Source: Bugulina stolonifera (taxonomy: Eukaryota; Bryozoa; Gymnolaemata; Cheilostomatida; Bugulidae). Taken from it: a stretch of 64,000 nucleotides of DNA. The notes beneath the pieces were generated by a model, which was not told the origin of the DNA, searched no databases, and saw only the letters and a program-made list of their open reading frames with translations. Shown here in pieces: positions 13,441-24,200 of the stretch. Position 1 is the first letter of the stretch. Every line of letters begins with the position of its first letter. The position numbers and the translations under genes were made by a program. The stretch spans positions 14,531,376 to 14,595,375 of the forward strand of contig OW285194.1 in the NCBI GenBank assembly GCA_935421135.1. The letters are read 5' to 3'.

Positions 13441-15542
13441 TTTCTTCTATTAATTTCTACCATGGACTTGCCTAAAATAACGAATGGCAACAACATAGTC
13501 GACATATGCAGCAGGCTATAAGGATGAAGCAAAATTTAGTCAAGAGCATGCGCCTGCTGGACACTAATAAATATTTACATTTGGAATACTTTTCAAGTTT
13601 TGCTGACAACCAATAAGAAATTTCTCACCAATTTTAATTTTTAACATTAGATTATCAAAGTCTGTCAATACAGTGAGTCGGTCAGGACTCAGGAGATACC
13701 TGCAGGACTGCTCGGACTCGCGCAGTAACTCTAAAAAATTTAAAAATGATATATTATTGACATACGATTATCATATTAAATTAGGTATTAAATGACCTTA
13801 TGACAAACCCCTCGCAGGATTCATTATGATTTTGTCATGTTCTGTTGTGGAGCAATCATGGTAAGGATTAAAACAAGGGTAATACATTAATTTCAATTTG
13901 TTAAATTTAAAAACTACTAATCAAATGTAAATAAAACAAATGAAAAAAATTCATACCTGAATTTAAAATAAAATTAATCATGATAACTATAATTAAATAG
14001 ATATAGAGTATAGTATAAAAGATAATACTAACTAACTATAGGCCTACATCTCTATTGAACCTGAAAATAAATATTGAACTTACACATGCAGCGTTGATAC
14101 AACAAAACATCCAAACAACATACTATACAATTTCCTTGATACAACAGGCTTTCAAAACTTTGCTAAATTATTTTATTTGTCGTAACTAACTTATTGTCAT
14201 TACGGTGTTGAATTTAGTGCCAGGCAATGAGGAGAAATCATACTATTAACAAAGATAGTTCCACTATCTTTGCTATTAAACCGAAAGTCTCATTTTCACA
14301 TCCGCTTTGGCCTAGCAAACTATTATGCATGCACCCCTTTTCAATTGTCGGTATATCATGGGTTTATTCGAAGCTATTAGGGCCGGCTGTACTAATTACT
14401 TTGACTGTGTATTGGTTGGCTTAATTGCTACATACACATGTGTGATTGGATTGGAAATCCACCAATAAACTTGTAGTTACTCGCCACACAAAGCAAACTT
14501 CCGGTTATTTCACCACTTTATTTTCTTTTTTCTTTTATAAGAAAGTGGAAAATTTTATAAATATTATTATATCCATGTATATTAGCTGTTTTTCCGACAG
14601 TGTTCTCAATTCAATTTTTGATTATTGCGTTTGACCTCAACTATGTTGAGAGTGTCTTGAGTTGAATGATTACTCGAGTTGGTAGAGCACAACTTTATTT
14701 TCTCTCAGGACTATAAAAAAATAGCTGTTTTTTATTTTTAATTTAAATTTTAATTTTTAGTGTAAGTTCAGATTTTAATTTGAACATAAAAAATAAACAT
14801 GATTATAATGTAAATAGTAAATACTTTTATGGCGTCTACTGTTGGCTGTAGATGTACACAATTATATTATGTGCAAATGCTAGTATTTCATAAAATAAAT
14901 TAAATTATGATTAATTAATAAAGTTATACCAATTTATAATTTATTAGCTAAAACAAAACTACTAATATAATCCTAAATACATGTATAATATTTTAGTAAT
15001 AGACTTGCTTCAAATTAGTATAATACATGCAGCCAATAGAATATCAATGTTGAATATGAATCTAGTTAATAATAATTAGTCTAGTAATTAAAAATATGAT
15101 AGATAACATAATAATAGATAATAGGCGTATTTGGAAACTGTACTGGTTCATATAGTACTGGTTCATGTAGGACTGCTTTTAATATCCGAACACAGCCTAA
15201 GCGTTCAAGCGTGACTAATGCTTGATCTGAATAGAAATGCCCTTGTTAGCAATAAATATCATTATAGCCGGCGTGATATTTATATTATTGGATAAAATAA
15301 TTTGTTGTAGCTGCAGATTGCTATTTATAAAGCTTGCACGTGCAATATCCAAATACGCCTATTATGGGATTTTTCTTGTTTCGTTTTAATTTTTTTCACT
15401 TAATTCGCTTTTTAAAATCTAGATGCATATTTTCTTCTCATAGGCCTATGATATATACTACTGATATTGAACTGAGTGCTCTTAAAGCTATATCACTGTA
15501 TCATTGATCAAATCATTTCTATAAGCAATAATTATAGGTGAA
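13441..15542. other. Intergenic region between divergent Dicer and WARS1 starts
   Basis: About 2.1 kb, very AT-rich, with one MITE (15118-15365). Shared upstream region of two divergently transcribed genes. No TATA box recognised with confidence. Confidence 0.6.
15118..15365. mobile_element. MITE with 18-bp terminal inverted repeats
   Basis: ATAATAGGCGTATTTGGA at 15118-15135 is perfectly inverted at 15348-15365. The 248-bp span has no ORF. The outermost ATA/TAT may be part of the target duplication (TA), so superfamily is uncertain. Confidence 0.75.
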
Positions 15543-18500
15543 ATGGCGGATGATGAAATCAAAGGTGAGGAGGTTGATCATGTAGATCCTTGGACTGTCT
15601 CTACCTCTTCCGCTGCTGGAGTAGACTACAATAAGTTAATAGGTAAGTAGTGGATATGTATAATATGTTATACAGTTAGAATGTGGTCATATAGCCTATT
15701 TCACTGATCATAGTTATCTTTGAACATTTTACGCAATCTATTAACTGCGCCGCGTTCATTGAATTATTGTCACACACAGTGGTTTGGTTATTAAGGTCAG
15801 TGCATTAGAACTTACAAGTCATGGGCTAAAAATGTTTTTTCATGTTTACTTGCTCTCAGCAATGGTTTTTCGACAATGATCGACTATTGAAGGAAAATGC
15901 ATGTATGTCGCATTCATAGTGGCAACATTTTCCACATAATATTATGTAGTCGCCGAAGGTTTTCCATTGTATATTGTCCCCTCGATTTTATTGGGTAATT
16001 TATATACTCCAAAAGGAGGATGATGACTATCCACGTTATTACTGTCATTGAGACTCTTTTTATTTGAATACAGCCTTGTATGTTGTAATGTATTATTGTA
16101 TGTTGTAATGTATTATTGTATGTTGTAATGTATTATTGTAGAGCGATTCGGCAGTTCGAGTGTAGATGAAAAGCTAATAGAGAGATTTGAGACAGTGACT
16201 GGTCATAAAGCCCACCATCTGCTTCGAAGAGGAATCTTTTTTTCTCACAGGTAGAACGTTATGGAGTGATGTTTCAATTCAAAAAGGTCTACCGTCTACA
16301 CCATTTTATGTCTTGAAACTATTTTACCAGTGTATTTATTTTGTAGAGATTTCGATCATATTTTGACTTTACACGAGAAAGGGAAGCCATTTTATCTGTA
16401 CACGGGCAGAGGTCCATCCTCGGAGGCAATGCACCTCGGCCATCTTATACCTTTTATATTTACCAAGTAAGTCTTCAATTTGGATCACCTACACATTACT
16501 TCATTTATAGACTGTTATTTTACATAATATACATGTACGTGTTATATACTGCAATTAATCCATTAAACACATGCATAGTCAGTTGACATTGGAGTCATGT
16601 ACTCAATTACCACTGACTATATCTTCGCATTGATGTCTACCAACACTGTATGTTTACACTAATCTCTCCGTTACTACAGATGGTTGCAGGAAGTCTTTGA
16701 TGTACCTCTGGTCATCCAATTGACAGAAGACGAGAAATTTCTCTGGAAAGACCTTAAGGTGGAGGAGTGCAGGAGACTGGCTATTCAGAACATTAAGGAT
16801 ATTATAGCTATAGGTTTTGATGTTAACAAAACTTTCATCTTCACGGATATTGACTATATTAGGTGAGTCTCAGCTTTGTCCTTCAACTATTATACTGAAT
16901 GTACTTAAAATAAAATGTTTTCAATTAGATGTAGTTACTAGAATTCAAAGCCAGTGAGTGTGAGAGTATCATCCAAACCACTCAAGCACAATGTTGAGCC
17001 TGTAGCGATGAATCACATTGGTCAAAATTTTAAATCAACTGTTGTGATTCGTTGTTTCAGGCCAAATATGGCACTCTGTGTCCCCTCAGGTTGCACTACT
17101 CTCAATCTTATTGGCCCAGCTAAAGCGTGGTCATCAGTCATAATAGACATGGGAAGATAGAGTATTGGAAAGAGTTCACCATAGATGTACATTGTAGATA
17201 AGCTTATTGGATATATACTCACCTATAGTATAAGCCTAGAATAAGATGCTTTAGAAAACATGTAATGTGCATGTATTTTATTTCAACCCAAAGCTTCCAG
17301 TGTGTAAGTTGGCTATAGAAAACAATTTATTAAAGCCTGCATGTAGGCCTATACTGTGCCAATACAAATGCTGTGTATGTATTATCCACCTTATGCCCTC
17401 ATTACATCTTCAGCTTGCTATTGAGACATCTTCTGGAGGTAGGTGGTTGTTTATCTCTTCATGACTACAAGCTGAGCAAGTCTGAACTAATATTTCTCAT
17501 ACTATTGTGTATCTACTGATTATTTGTGTTGTTTTGTTAGCTCTGTGCCAGAATTCTATATGAATATGCTGAGGGTACAGAAGTGTGTTACGTATAATCA
17601 AGCTAAAGGTATCTTTGGGTTTGACGACCATTCCTGTATAGGAAAGATCGGCTTCCCTGCCATACAGGCAGCTCCGTCTTTCAGCAACTCGTTTCCTCAT
17701 ATATTTGGTGGCAAGAAGGATATACAGTGTCTGATACCCTGTGCAATAGACCAGGTATGGATATTATATTCTTTGTTTGTATTACAGTCATATCCTCCTA
17801 CGTCATACAATGAACTGTCTGGATGGGGTGCACTACTATTAGACACCAACATCAGCTACAATGTAGTATTCGATATTGAGCATGCTGTGCTGATATTGGA
17901 TTGAGTCAGTTTTATACTCTGTAGGACCCATACTTCAGAATGACAAGAGATGTAGCTCCTAGGTTGGGGTGTAGAAAGCCGGCCCTACTTCACTCTAAGT
18001 TCTTCCCAGCTTTACAAGGAGCTCAGACTAAGATGTCTGCCAGTGATGCCAACTCCTCTATCAACCTCACAGATACTGATAAACAGATTAAAAACAAGGT
18101 GAGTAGTAGGGTGTGCGACTGTACTCCATCTCTTTACTGTGAGTAGTAGGGTGTGCGACTGTGCTCCTTCTCTTTACTGTGAGTAGTAGGGTGTGCGACT
18201 GTACTCCATCTCTTTACTGTGAGTAGTAGGGTGTGCGACTGTACTCCATCTCTTTACTGTGAGTAGTAGGGTGTGCGACTGTACTCCATCTCTTTACTGT
18301 GAGTAGTAGGGTGTGCGACTGTACTACTGCTCCATCTCTTTACTGTCTAGACTTTCAGGATATCCACACAATTATGTGATGTGTAAGTCACAAGTCATTC
18401 AAGAATGAAGTCTATCTCAAAACCCAAAGTATTCGGCTCCGCATATTTCAATAGGAAGCACACATTCTAGTGAAATACAATAGCAGCTACATAATATGTT

Positions 18501-19647
18501 TGTAGATCAACAAGTACGCTTTCTCTGGTGGTGGAGCTACAGTTGAAGAACATAAGGCTAAAGGTGGTGACTGTGATGTAGACATAGCATATCAGTATCT
18601 CTGTTTCCTTCTGGAAGATGATGATAGGCTGGCAGAGATTAGAAGGGTTAGTTCACCAACCAATAATATATTTCGTGTAGGATGCTACACACCGTTACTT
18701 TACACGCTGAGAGTGACCTGTGTCCAATTCATTTACATGAATATGTGATGCTTGTCATTAATTGTGAAACCTGTCTTGTGTCTACTCAACATGGGACAAG
18801 ATTACAATAATACAGTTTGCCTTTACTAGACAGTTAATTACTTGTATTTTGTTTCGTATAATAAACCTCATTATAAAAATAGTTTTATTAGCAGAACATT
18901 ATGTCACAGTACTAGGTTCTAGGACACCATATTCCATTTGGCGTTGTCATCATAATATGTTATTGAGTTATAGTCTACTAGACCTACATGTACATGACTG
19001 TACATAGTAGAATTATGTTTGTTGATAAATTGGGATTTGTCTGACCAGTGCAAAGTTCTAGTTGGGTATGCTAAAGATACTATAGTCTGAGGATTTAGTC
19101 TGTAATCCAAGTAGTTTATAGAGACAGTGAGTGATACCAATTGTATAGAAGTGAGTCTAGGGCTTACTTCTATACAATTAGTTCATGTAATAGTTCCTAC
19201 CTGGTCGATGAGGGGAGATAACTATGAATGCACTGTACTGTACTACAATCAATCTAATATTACTGTTTATCAGGGCCTTGACATGGGTAGTAACTTACCA
19301 TTCGCACATCAGAGTCACATGTGTAAAGTATTCTACCTATATCCAATCAGCAGCTTGAAAGGTATGAAATCATGGGCAACAGTATAAACTATAAGTTTTT
19401 TTGGCAGACATACGAGAGTGGGGAGCTTTTAACTGGTTACTTGAAGAAAGAACTGATAGAGCTTCTACAACCATTGGTGAAGGGGCACCGGGAGAGAAGG
19501 AAGGAAGTTACAGATGACACTGTGAAACAGTTTACTACACCTCGTCAACTCAATTACCGACCTCCACCAGCCCCCTCTGCTGGCAAAACCCAAGACAGTC
19601 CTCCACCAGCCCCCTCTGCTGGCAAAACCCAAGACAGTAGTACATAG
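15543..19647 (+). CDS. WARS1: Tryptophanyl-tRNA synthetase, cytoplasmic
   Basis: Charges tRNA-Trp with tryptophan in the cytosol. Eight exons: 15543-15642, 16142-16250, 16347-16466, 16680-16862, 17541-17754, 17925-18098, 18506-18646, 19408-19647; joined CDS is 427 codons with stop (426 aa), phases consistent. Class I signatures are present: HLGH at 99-102 (HIGH motif) and KMSAS at 278-282, with family blocks [36 protein letters not shown] and [14 protein letters not shown]. The N-terminal WHEP domain of vertebrate enzymes is absent; the protein starts close to where vertebrate mini-WARS starts. The C terminus ends in a 13-residue proline-rich unit, [13 protein letters not shown], present twice in tandem, which I do not know from other WARS proteins. 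Intron 6 starts with a 40-bp tandem array, intron 1 ends in a 20-bp array, and intron 7 holds a diverged copy of the 3'UTR. Confidence 0.98.
16080..16141. repeat. 20-bp x 3 array ending at the WARS1 intron 1 acceptor
   Basis: Unit around TGTATGTTGTAATGTATTAT repeated three times; the last unit ends TATTATTGTAG at the splice acceptor (exon at 16142). Confidence 0.9.
18099..18345. repeat. 40-bp x 6 array beginning at the WARS1 intron 6 donor
   Basis: Copies start at 18099, 18139, 18179, 18219, 18259 and 18299. Each begins GTGAGTAGTAGGG; the first is the real 5' splice site after ...AAAAACAAG. Confidence 0.96.
18826..18896 (+). repeat. Intron 7 copy of the WARS1 3'UTR, with AATAAA
   Basis: About 70 bp here and at 19656-19727 (just after the stop) are about 85-90% identical by eye, including TAATAAACCTCATTATA and AATAGTTTTAT. 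The intronic AATAAA is at 18860-18865. Confidence 0.88.
19139..19179. repeat. Perfect 14-bp inverted repeat (hairpin) in WARS1 intron 7
   Basis: AATTGTATAGAAGT at 19139-19152 is inverted at 19166-19179 with a 13-bp spacer. Confidence 0.85.
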
Positions 19648-19693
19648 TGCAGGACTTTACTAGGCAATTAATTACGTGTATTTTGTGTCGTGT

Positions 19694-19699
19694 AATAAA
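19694..19699 (+). terminator. Poly(A) signal AATAAA of WARS1
   Basis: AATAAA about 47 bp after the stop codon. Confidence 0.6.
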
Positions 19700-19727
19700 C
19701 CTCATTATAGAAATAGTTTTATCAGCC

Positions 19728-20560
19728 ATATCTTATAAGTATTCACTTGTGGTGAAACGCCTACAAATAACAGGTTATGAACCTAGAGTGTAGTAATATT
19801 GGTAACTGAGCATGCAATGTACATTGTAGAATGCAATGGAGTATAAAGACAACTCTCTCCAGAAAATGTGATTAGTACCCAGAACTGCACTGTAGCTGTT
19901 GACTATGCTAATAATAAAGTACACCATGTACTGTGATATTGACAAAATAATATTATTACAGTAATATTTTACAGCTGCTAATAAATTACTTGCATATTTA
20001 AGATGCTTAGCAACCATTCATTAGTTACCTCAATAATTGTATTATTAACACAGTGACTGTAAAACAGTAATTTTTACAAATAATATAAATAATAGTGTAG
20101 CAGAGAGTAATCATGCAAGAATGCTATCATCTCCATCTTGCATAAGGTTTGGGATAAGAAAAATAGTTATATATAATTATGTTATGTAATGTTAATACAG
20201 TATAGTATATCAGTATTTTACTAATCAACATACATTGTACATCAGCATTTATTCAGTATTAGCATAATGTACTGTACATTGTACATTGGATATATGTAGA
20301 AAAAGTTTAAGAATCATACACAAATGTTTTGGGTACCTAAAGTTTAAGAAGTATACACAAATGTTTTGGGTACCTAAAGTTGATATATGAGGCACTATGA
20401 CAATTGTACCTTATTATGTATGCATAATTATACACAATAATTGTACTAGATCTACAATGTATATAATAGGGTTGATCACTACAATATATTAGACTTACAA
20501 ATGTATGTTGTAGTTGCTGTATCATATAATATAACCAGCTGACTGCCAAGTAATATTAAG
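19728..20560. other. Intergenic, AT-rich
   Basis: No coding potential seen. A segment with AAGTTTAAGAA...ATACACAAATGTTTTGGGTACCTAA occurs twice around 20300-20380 (tandem duplication of about 40 bp). Confidence 0.5.
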
Positions 20561-23208
20561 ATGGTACCATTTCTATACCTGCTGTTGCTGACACTACAAA
20601 CACCAGATGGCATCCTTTCCCAATCACCTCAGTACCAGTACCTTTCTCCTCAACAGACAGTGGGTGCAGGTATAGTTGTTGCAGGTGTGGCCCTTGCTTT
20701 AATATTTGCCTGTGGAGTAAGTTACTGGCTTACCTATAGGTAAGTTACATTATTAACTACAGTAAGTAATTATAGCACATGTTCATGTAAGCACTGTATA
20801 AATGTTACTCTATCCTTTGGAGAGCTGTGTAACCATTGCATTAATAAACACACAGCTCAAACAGAAGGACAGTTTAAGTTCGTACAATTTATACCCACTT
20901 GGGCTTGTTACAGTTTGCCCAGCATTGCTCAGTCAGTCTTGTAAGCCCTGATTGTTTATCAACATCTATAATTGTAGAGAGAAGTTATCTTACCACAGAC
21001 GGATGACTCTCATAGAGAGAGCAGCGGTTTACAGTCAAAGCAGTGGTGTACCAGTGGTTATACCTATAAGCAATGGTATGACAACTACCAATTTCCATAA
21101 TTACTACATAGTAATTATAGTGTATAACCACCTACAATGTACATGCATATATAGCACTTGCTGAATACTGAACATGTACATGTAATAGCTCAATTCTCAA
21201 ATTCTGCTATAGTGATAGCATTACAAACAGTTAGTGTTTATTAATTATATTCTTAAATCTTAATGTCTAACTACAGGTGTACTAATTCTACAATTTTTAC
21301 AACCTACTTGCATAGTTGTGCTTCAGTAACTTGCAAGGCATACATACACATAGTATAATATATACATGTATGTGTGTAACTGTACACATGTGTATATTGT
21401 TGTATACTACATCCTACATACATGTACATGTACATGTACATGTACATGATTGTCATGCATTAAATTTATAGTCATATTATGTCACTAATATAATATCTTT
21501 ATAATCATACAGAGACAACCAGCATAGACAGTTCTCTGGAAGATGGATCAGATAGCGGTCAGTTTTCTCATAACAGAAGAAGGTGGGTAATTGGCAGTAG
21601 GCTACGTCATAATAATATAGTATTCCACAAACATGGTTTATTATATAGAGTACATTGCGTAATATCAGTTGTAATGCAATGGCATGTTACATATGTATTG
21701 GTGTAAGCGCTGCAGTCAAATGATAGAGACTGAACTGAAGTGAAGTCTACATGTATGCTGGTAATAGTTTGTTTTACAAACTACACCTTTACTACTCTAG
21801 ATAACAAATCATTACTCATTATACAGGTCAAGTATTAAAGTCTCTAAACATTTGTTGCTCTGGAGGAGAAAGGTCAAGAATGTCATTGCTAAACTGAAAA
21901 ACAATGAAACGATCTTTGAGCAAGACTCTGAAGCAGATGTGGGTAAGTCTGGTGTAACGCAATGCTCACCTCTGTGTGTTTTCTTCTTTAGGTACCAGGT
22001 GTGGAACAGACATCGGTGATCATGTCTTGCCACTCACTCCCCAGATCAGCCTTTCTCATGAAATTTATGTTTCCTTGCTTAATATTACCTCCCGATATCC
22101 AGTTATTCAAACTATCTATGTATTGCTGATGTCTATTACAAGTCATAAAAGCATATATATTGCAAGTTATAAAATATACAGACACCAAAGTGCTATAATT
22201 ATACTGCTATAATTAGTATGTTTGCAACTTAGACTTTACCCACAGGTCAATAGCCCTTTCGGCCTAAGCTGGACGGCCATCTTGGAACTAATTGTTGTGA
22301 CTTCTTCTGCAAGTATTGTGTTTTATAGTGCTAATGTATTTACCTCAGGGTCAAATAAAGACTTTCAAAGACTGAGCCCAGAACCAGCCCACGTTGCTGA
22401 AAGAGAAAGTCAGAGGTCTATGAAGAGTGGAATCAGTAAGAAAGCTGATAGTAAGTCACTGCTAAAACTACCACAGAATAAGTTTGCAACAAAGAGCAAC
22501 CATTCATATGTATCAAGAATTGGTAGTCAACCATCCATAAAGAGACTCTCTAGCCATGGTGGAACTAAGATTAGAAAGGGCAACCATTCATATGTATTAA
22601 GGGACAGTAGGCAACCATCCATAAACAGACTCTCTAGCAATGGTGGAACTAAGGCTACAAAGAGCAACCATTCACATGTATCAAGGGATGGTAGTCAGGT
22701 TGGAGGTGGATCCATTGTGGAAAGTCAGATTGAAGCTTTCATCGATGGAACCGAGTCGGTCCTGCAGCCAGAACTGATAATAGCAGCAACATCTAGAAAT
22801 GGCTCTGGTTCAATATTCCAGGTGAGGAGTAATGCTCAACCATCCATAAACAGACTCTCCAGCTATGATGGGACTAAGGCTACAAGAGGTGAAGATAGTC
22901 TTGCAGCAGATACTAATCTTCAACCAATGCCAACTAAAGGCTTAGAGAGAAGTTCATTACTACAGAGCACCAAAACTAAAAATAAGGACAGTTCAACAAT
23001 CAAATCTGTGAGAGATGATAACTCCAGGCAAGCAGCTACAACCAGAAAGAAAGAGAAAAGTGCAAAAGCTGGAAATCGGAGCAAGGCTAAACTAGGGAAA
23101 ACAAAGTCAGCAAAACAAGACCATAAATCTAAGAAAAAGGTTGAATCAGCAAAAGCTCTGAGATCAAATACTATGGGAAAAGTGGAGAAGTCAAAATTAA
23201 TCAATTGA
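20561..23208 (+). CDS. Unrecognised single-pass membrane protein with repetitive basic cytoplasmic tail
   Basis: I do not recognise this gene. Five exons join in frame: 20561-20739, 20978-21075, 21513-21582, 21827-21942 and 22349-23208, giving 440 aa. The N terminus (VPFLYLLLLTLQT) looks like a short signal peptide, then a roughly 15-residue QSPQYQYLSPQQ ectodomain and a strong transmembrane segment at about 34-57 (VGAGIVVAGVALALIFACGV). The remaining ~380 residues would be cytosolic: a SIDSSLEDGSDSG stretch, then from about residue 205 three copies of a 28-residue unit around NHSYVSRxxSQPSIxRLSSxGGTK with a fourth partial copy, ending in a Lys/Ser/Ala-rich tail. No catalytic motif is visible. 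The open frame continues upstream of 22349 into intron 4, but the AG at 22347-22348 keeps phase with exon 4. The gene is tail to tail with PACS. Confidence 0.6.
22245..22290. mobile_element. Dispersed repeat fragment, copy A
   Basis: The block GGTCAATAGCCCTTTCGGCC plus following TARGCYGGAC and CATCTTG is shared with 48825-48865. It lies in intron 4 of the membrane-protein gene; the two copies are 26 kb apart in unrelated genes. Confidence 0.65.
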
Positions 23209-24200
23209 CAATAATATAAGTTGATGGCTGAAAAATAGACAAGAAGAAGAAGGGGATACCAGACTGTCTTGTTTGAACATCCTGTGATGCTGTGTACAAT
23301 CATAGTAGGAGTATGAAAAGATAATTATGCATTATTGTCTAATATACAAATATCTACCAAAGTACCATGAATGAGAAATGTCTGCACTTGACACAGCCTT
23401 GAGAATCAGTAATACTTCCATCAGGAGCTAATAAAGGCTATATCTGAGACATCCAAATTTGTGTACAGTCTATCTGTGTGGATTAGTCTATCTACACAAA
23501 CTGTGTGGATTAGGAAGTAACTATATGATACCATCACAGTATATCCCAAGTTTGTGTCAGGAGTAAATAGTAAACGGCTAACGAAAAAAGAGATGATCAC
23601 TAACACGTGCACTGCAGGCGCTATGAGAGATACAAAGGAGGGTAATAAATAAGTTATGATATTGTCGCAGTGCCCAATGTCCTGTACTACATAACTACAT
23701 TACAAGTATATTTGAGTACTAGTGGGGCAGCAGATTAAATCCGTATTATTAAACATGAGGATGAAAGCATAAATTTGAAACTAAAAGTAGGCTATATACA
23801 CATTCTAGAAATCATGTTCTATATAATTGGGTAATTTTTACAAAACATTATTTGAATAAGATACAAGATACTCACTACATAATATGTTTACAATATAAAA
23901 CAGGAGAGTCAGATATGTGTAGATGAACTGTATGTGCCTGACCAGTGACTAGTGAATTATTCTGGATCATTCTAATAATTATCACCATATCTAAGTGTAA
24001 AGTACATGCATTAAATAGTATGAGATAAATTAAAGCGATAAATTACAAAAGAATATCTGCTACAGTTGACTTGGCATAATATAAAAGCTTGTATAAAAAT
24101 ATTTTAGAATTCATAAATAATACTGCAGCATAATTCTAATCTGTGACTTGTTAAATATAAAACTGTTTATAACATATCACTGTGTATCTGTGTCGTAACT
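23209..24200. other. Intergenic between converging genes
   Basis: About 1 kb between the stop codons of the membrane-protein gene and PACS; no gene seen. Confidence 0.5.

Noticed and set aside
13628..13733. Exon-like minus-strand segment with acceptor and GTGAGA donor (LLRESEQSCRYLLSPDRLTV...)
   Set aside because: It lies upstream of in-frame stops before the Dicer ATG, and its donor phase does not match Dicer exon 2; no partner exon found. Could belong to an unseen transcript.
22222..22348. Upstream extension of the long open frame ending at 23208, giving an apparent hydrophobic N terminus
   Set aside because: It overlaps a dispersed repeat, while the AG at 22347-22348 joins in phase to the four upstream exons carrying signal peptide and TM segment.
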